From: Yoonia sp.
Lineage (GTDB): Bacteria; Pseudomonadota; Alphaproteobacteria; Rhodobacterales; Rhodobacteraceae
Assembly (NCBI GenBank): GCA_029252195.1
Contig: JAQXBV010000057.1
Coordinates: 1-36,608 of the forward strand
Length of the DNA stretch: 36,608 nt
Direction: 5' to 3'
Below the pieces are notes generated by a model. It ran no database searches. It saw only the letters and a program-made list of their open reading frames with translations, and was not told the origin of the DNA. Made by a program: the position numbers and the translations under genes. Below, piece by piece: positions 34,772 to 36,608 of the stretch (position 1 is the first letter of the stretch; every line of letters begins with the position of its first letter).

Positions 34772-35739
34772 GCGACCTTGAGAACGATCTTGCCGATATG
34801 AGCGGAGGCCTCCATGCGGTGATGCGCGGCGGCGGCATCGGCCAGTGCAAACTCTTGGTCCATCACCGGGGCGACAGTGCCCGCCGCCAGCAACGGCCAG
34901 ACCTTCTCGCGCAGCTGATCCGCGATCCGCGCCTTGGCCCGATCGCTTTGCGGGCGCAGGGTTGATCCGGTCACAGTGAGCCTGCGGGTCATGATTTCCA
35001 CCATGTTCAACTCGGCCTTTGGCCCTTGCAGAAACGCGATTTGCACAAGGCGACCATCATCGGCCAAAGTCTTGATGTTGCGCTGCATATAAGACCCGCC
35101 AACCATGTCGAGGATCAGGTCGGCACGGCCCTGCGCGCGCAGAACCTCGACAAAATCCGCGTCGCGGTAATTAATCGCCTGTTCAGCGCCCAGCGCAAGG
35201 CAAGCGGCGCATTTCGCCTCTGTCCCCGCAGTTGCAAAGACCCGTGCGCCGAATGCCCGCGCCAGTTGGATCGCGGTCGTCCCGATACCAGAACTGCCGC
35301 CATGCACCAAAAATCGCTCCCCCCCCGTCAAACCGCCGCGCATAAACACATTTGACCAGACGGTGAAGAACGTCTCGGGCAGGCACGCCGCATGCTTCAG
35401 CGTCAAGCCCGTCGGAATAGGCAAACAGTGGGCGGCAGGTGTCGCCACAAATTCGGCATAGCCGCCACCTGGCAGCAGCGCGCAGACCTGATCGCCAATC
35501 GACAGATTCGCAACGCCCTCACCCAGCGCCACAATCTCGCCCGCCGCTTCCAGTCCGGGTAAATCGCTGGCGGTAGCGGGCGGGTTGTAAAGGCCCGCGC
35601 GCTGCAAGGCGTCAGGGCGGTTCACACCGGCATAAGCGACCTTGATGACAACCTCACCGTAACGCGGCACAGGCATCCGGCGCTCGCAGATCTGTAAAAC
35701 ATCCGGCCCGCCCGCCTTGGTAATTTCAACCGCTTTCAT
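34768..35739 (-). CDS. NAD(P)H-quinone oxidoreductase, zinc-independent MDR family
   Basis: 323 residues from the ATG at 35739, chosen because it forms an ATGA overlap with the COQ9 stop. It is a medium-chain dehydrogenase/reductase of the quinone oxidoreductase (PIG3-like) type: a GroES-like N-terminal domain (YAGVNRPDALQRAGLY) and a Rossmann domain with HGGSSGIG at 146-153. No zinc-binding cysteine cluster is seen, so it should reduce quinones or enones with NADPH. Translational coupling with the ubiquinone-related COQ9 gene fits a quinone-linked role. Confidence 0.9.
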   Translation of the reverse strand: MKAVEITKAGGPDVLQICERRMPVPRYGEVVIKVAYAGVNRPDALQRAGLYNPPATASDLPGLEAAGEIVALGEGVANLSIGDQVCALLPGGGYAEFVATPAAHCLPIPTGLTLKHAACLPETFFTVWSNVFMRGGLTGGERFLVHGGSSGIGTTAIQLARAFGARVFATAGTEAKCAACLALGAEQAINYRDADFVEVLRAQGRADLILDMVGGSYMQRNIKTLADDGRLVQIAFLQGPKAELNMVEIMTRRLTVTGSTLRPQSDRAKARIADQLREKVWPLLAAGTVAPVMDQEFALADAAAAHHRMEASAHIGKIVLKVA

Positions 35740-36407
35740 GTGTCTGATCCTTTGGTCCAAATGCCCGGAAGGTCGGGATCGGCCGTGCGGCGCGGCGCCT
35801 TGATCGCCCCCATCATCGCCGCGAGCGGACCCGTCAAAGGTTTCAATAAAGCCGATCCTCTGACCTGCGCTCTGACCTTTTCGAACTGCATGACATTCTC
35901 GATACGGCGGTCGATAAAATCATCCACGCCCCCTTCATCATCACCGAGCCAGAACAGCACGACAGACCCGTAAACCGCTGATAATGTTGCGCGTTTTGTG
36001 TACCAATTCACATCGTCAGAGGTATCGCCTAAAGCGTTCCAGATGGCGTCAGCCGTGCCCCAAATCAGCTTTGCCCCTACTGCGGCGTGGTTTGGCAATG
36101 CAAAAAGCGACGTTCCCCGGCGTACGATTTCCTTGTCCTCGGCGGCATCCAACCGCAAGCGGATCGCATAGGCGACCTTCTCGGAATACCGCATCGCGCT
36201 CATATCCGCCTCGGCCATAGCCTTGGCCATCGCGGCATCCCCGCGCAGGTGATACGCCACCGCCAAGTCCACCGCGCCACGGGGGCAAATTGCGGGATCG
36301 ATCCCTGTCTCAGCCACCGCAGCACAAAAAGTCGCAGGCGACCATCCGTCAAAGGCGACATGCGGCAAGGCGGCATCAAGCAAGGTGTCGAGTGGGGATC
36401 TGGACAT
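35736..36407 (-). CDS. COQ9 family protein
   Basis: 223 residues from the ATG at 36407 with AGGAGA about 7 bases upstream; an earlier in-frame start adds eight residues without a better site. The all-helical protein has the COQ9 C-terminal block with DDVNWYTKRATLSAVYGSVVLFWLGDDE, part of the TetR-like fold that binds lipids and supports ubiquinone biosynthesis with COQ7 in mitochondria. A role in ubiquinone synthesis is inferred from the family. It is divergent from rpsU, with about 105 bases between them. Confidence 0.9.
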   Translation of the reverse strand: MSRSPLDTLLDAALPHVAFDGWSPATFCAAVAETGIDPAICPRGAVDLAVAYHLRGDAAMAKAMAEADMSAMRYSEKVAYAIRLRLDAAEDKEIVRRGTSLFALPNHAAVGAKLIWGTADAIWNALGDTSDDVNWYTKRATLSAVYGSVVLFWLGDDEGGVDDFIDRRIENVMQFEKVRAQVRGSALLKPLTGPLAAMMGAIKAPRRTADPDLPGIWTKGSDT

Positions 36408-36494
36408 GGCGTTTCTCCTATACTGCGACAAGACTAGACAAATTCATCGGGCTTTGCTATGCGGCATCTTCCTGCAATTTTGCAAATTTAACTT

Positions 36495-36514
36495 AGAGAG
36501 GTGGTGAAAACCAC
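36495..36514 (+). promoter_or_regulatory. Shine-Dalgarno plus GAAA-capped hairpin before rpsU
   Basis: The ribosome binding site AGAGAGG (36495-36501) is followed by GTGGT-GAAA-ACCAC (36501-36514), a perfect 5-bp hairpin with a GNRA tetraloop that ends exactly at the rpsU ATG. Folding of this hairpin would bring an otherwise distant Shine-Dalgarno close to the start codon or partly mask it. Confidence 0.45.
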
Positions 36515-36608
36515 ATGCAGGTTAGTGTTCGTGATAACAACGTCGATCAGGCGTTGCGTGCTCTGAAAAAGAAACTTCAGCGTGAAGGCGTTTTTCGTGA
36601 GATGAAGC
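36515..36608 (+). CDS. rpsU: Ribosomal protein bS21, N-terminal fragment
   Basis: 31 codons are visible before the window ends. The peptide starts [20 protein letters not shown] and continues with [11 protein letters not shown], the characteristic N-terminal helix of bS21, a small basic protein of the 30S platform near the 3' end of 16S rRNA. The start is fixed by the family and by the upstream Shine-Dalgarno. The upstream stretch contains TTTGCAAA (36479-36486) in an AT-rich region where its promoter would lie. Confidence 0.95.
   Translation, partial: MQVSVRDNNVDQALRALKKKLQREGVFREMK

Noticed and set aside
36479..36486. TTTGCAAA near rpsU as a PccR/ScfR-type regulator site
   Set aside because: A single 8-base AT-rich palindrome is expected by chance, and a ribosomal protein gene is an unlikely target.

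Overview
The window is a compact, gene-dense chromosomal segment of an alphaproteobacterium. It is most likely a marine Rhodobacterales (Roseobacter-group) bacterium, judging from protein resemblance and gene order: pdxJ-acpS-lepB-rnc-era-recO downstream of rpoZ-rsh, chvI-chvG-hprK-rapZ-manX-ptsH, and a long acyl-CoA dehydrogenase resembling methylsuccinyl-CoA dehydrogenase of the ethylmalonyl-CoA pathway. Nearly everything is housekeeping or core metabolism. I see no rRNA, tRNA, insertion sequence, prophage or CRISPR array. The species cannot be fixed from sequence reading alone.

Layout. 1-2560 (minus): the 5' end of tuf (EF-Tu) and parC. 2713-4877 (plus): an SH3-domain envelope protein, a short-chain dehydrogenase, a HIG1-like two-helix membrane protein and a PduO-type cobalamin adenosyltransferase; a GyrI-like domain protein faces them on minus. 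5774-9335: etfB-etfA with a strong terminator, a DUF6473 gene on minus that looks frameshifted near its end, and 3-hydroxybutyryl-CoA dehydrogenase. 9336-14692 (minus): one long run in transcription order chvI, chvG, hprK, rapZ, manX (EIIA-Man type), ptsH (HPr) and a PlsC-like acyltransferase. It combines an envelope/acid-sensing two-component system with a regulatory phosphotransferase branch that has no sugar-transporting subunits here. 14989-21490: pckA, a DUF3859 secreted protein, a TauE/SafE permease (minus), the acyl-CoA dehydrogenase, an MFS transporter (minus) and a META-domain protein. 21478-30822 (minus): recO, DUF1491, era, rnc, lepB, acpS, a secreted hypothetical, a Dabb protein, pdxJ, DUF2062, the bifunctional (p)ppGpp enzyme rsh, rpoZ and folK. 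30926-34771 (plus): NYN-domain protein, ispH, DUF3429, a methyltransferase, rnhA and a TRIC-type channel. 34768-36407 (minus): a quinone oxidoreductase and COQ9. The window ends in the start of rpsU (plus).

Main finding. The ChvG-ChvI pair carries substitutions at two residues normally indispensable for phospho-signalling. ChvI has Glu (residue 52) where the phospho-accepting Asp belongs. ChvG has Gly (residue 503) in place of the G1-box Asp that contacts the adenine of ATP. Each is a one-base change and both reading frames are otherwise intact. Together they suggest a two-component system converted into a phosphorylation-independent, possibly constitutively active regulator, still embedded in its PTS/HprK/RapZ operon and next to pckA. 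Other points worth a look are a perfect intrinsic terminator after pckA whose loop holds the next gene's ATG, a twin 10-bp repeat two helical turns apart upstream of pckA, a Gly-to-Asp change in a conserved PckA motif, the DUF6473 frameshift, and a GAAA-capped hairpin between the Shine-Dalgarno and ATG of rpsU.
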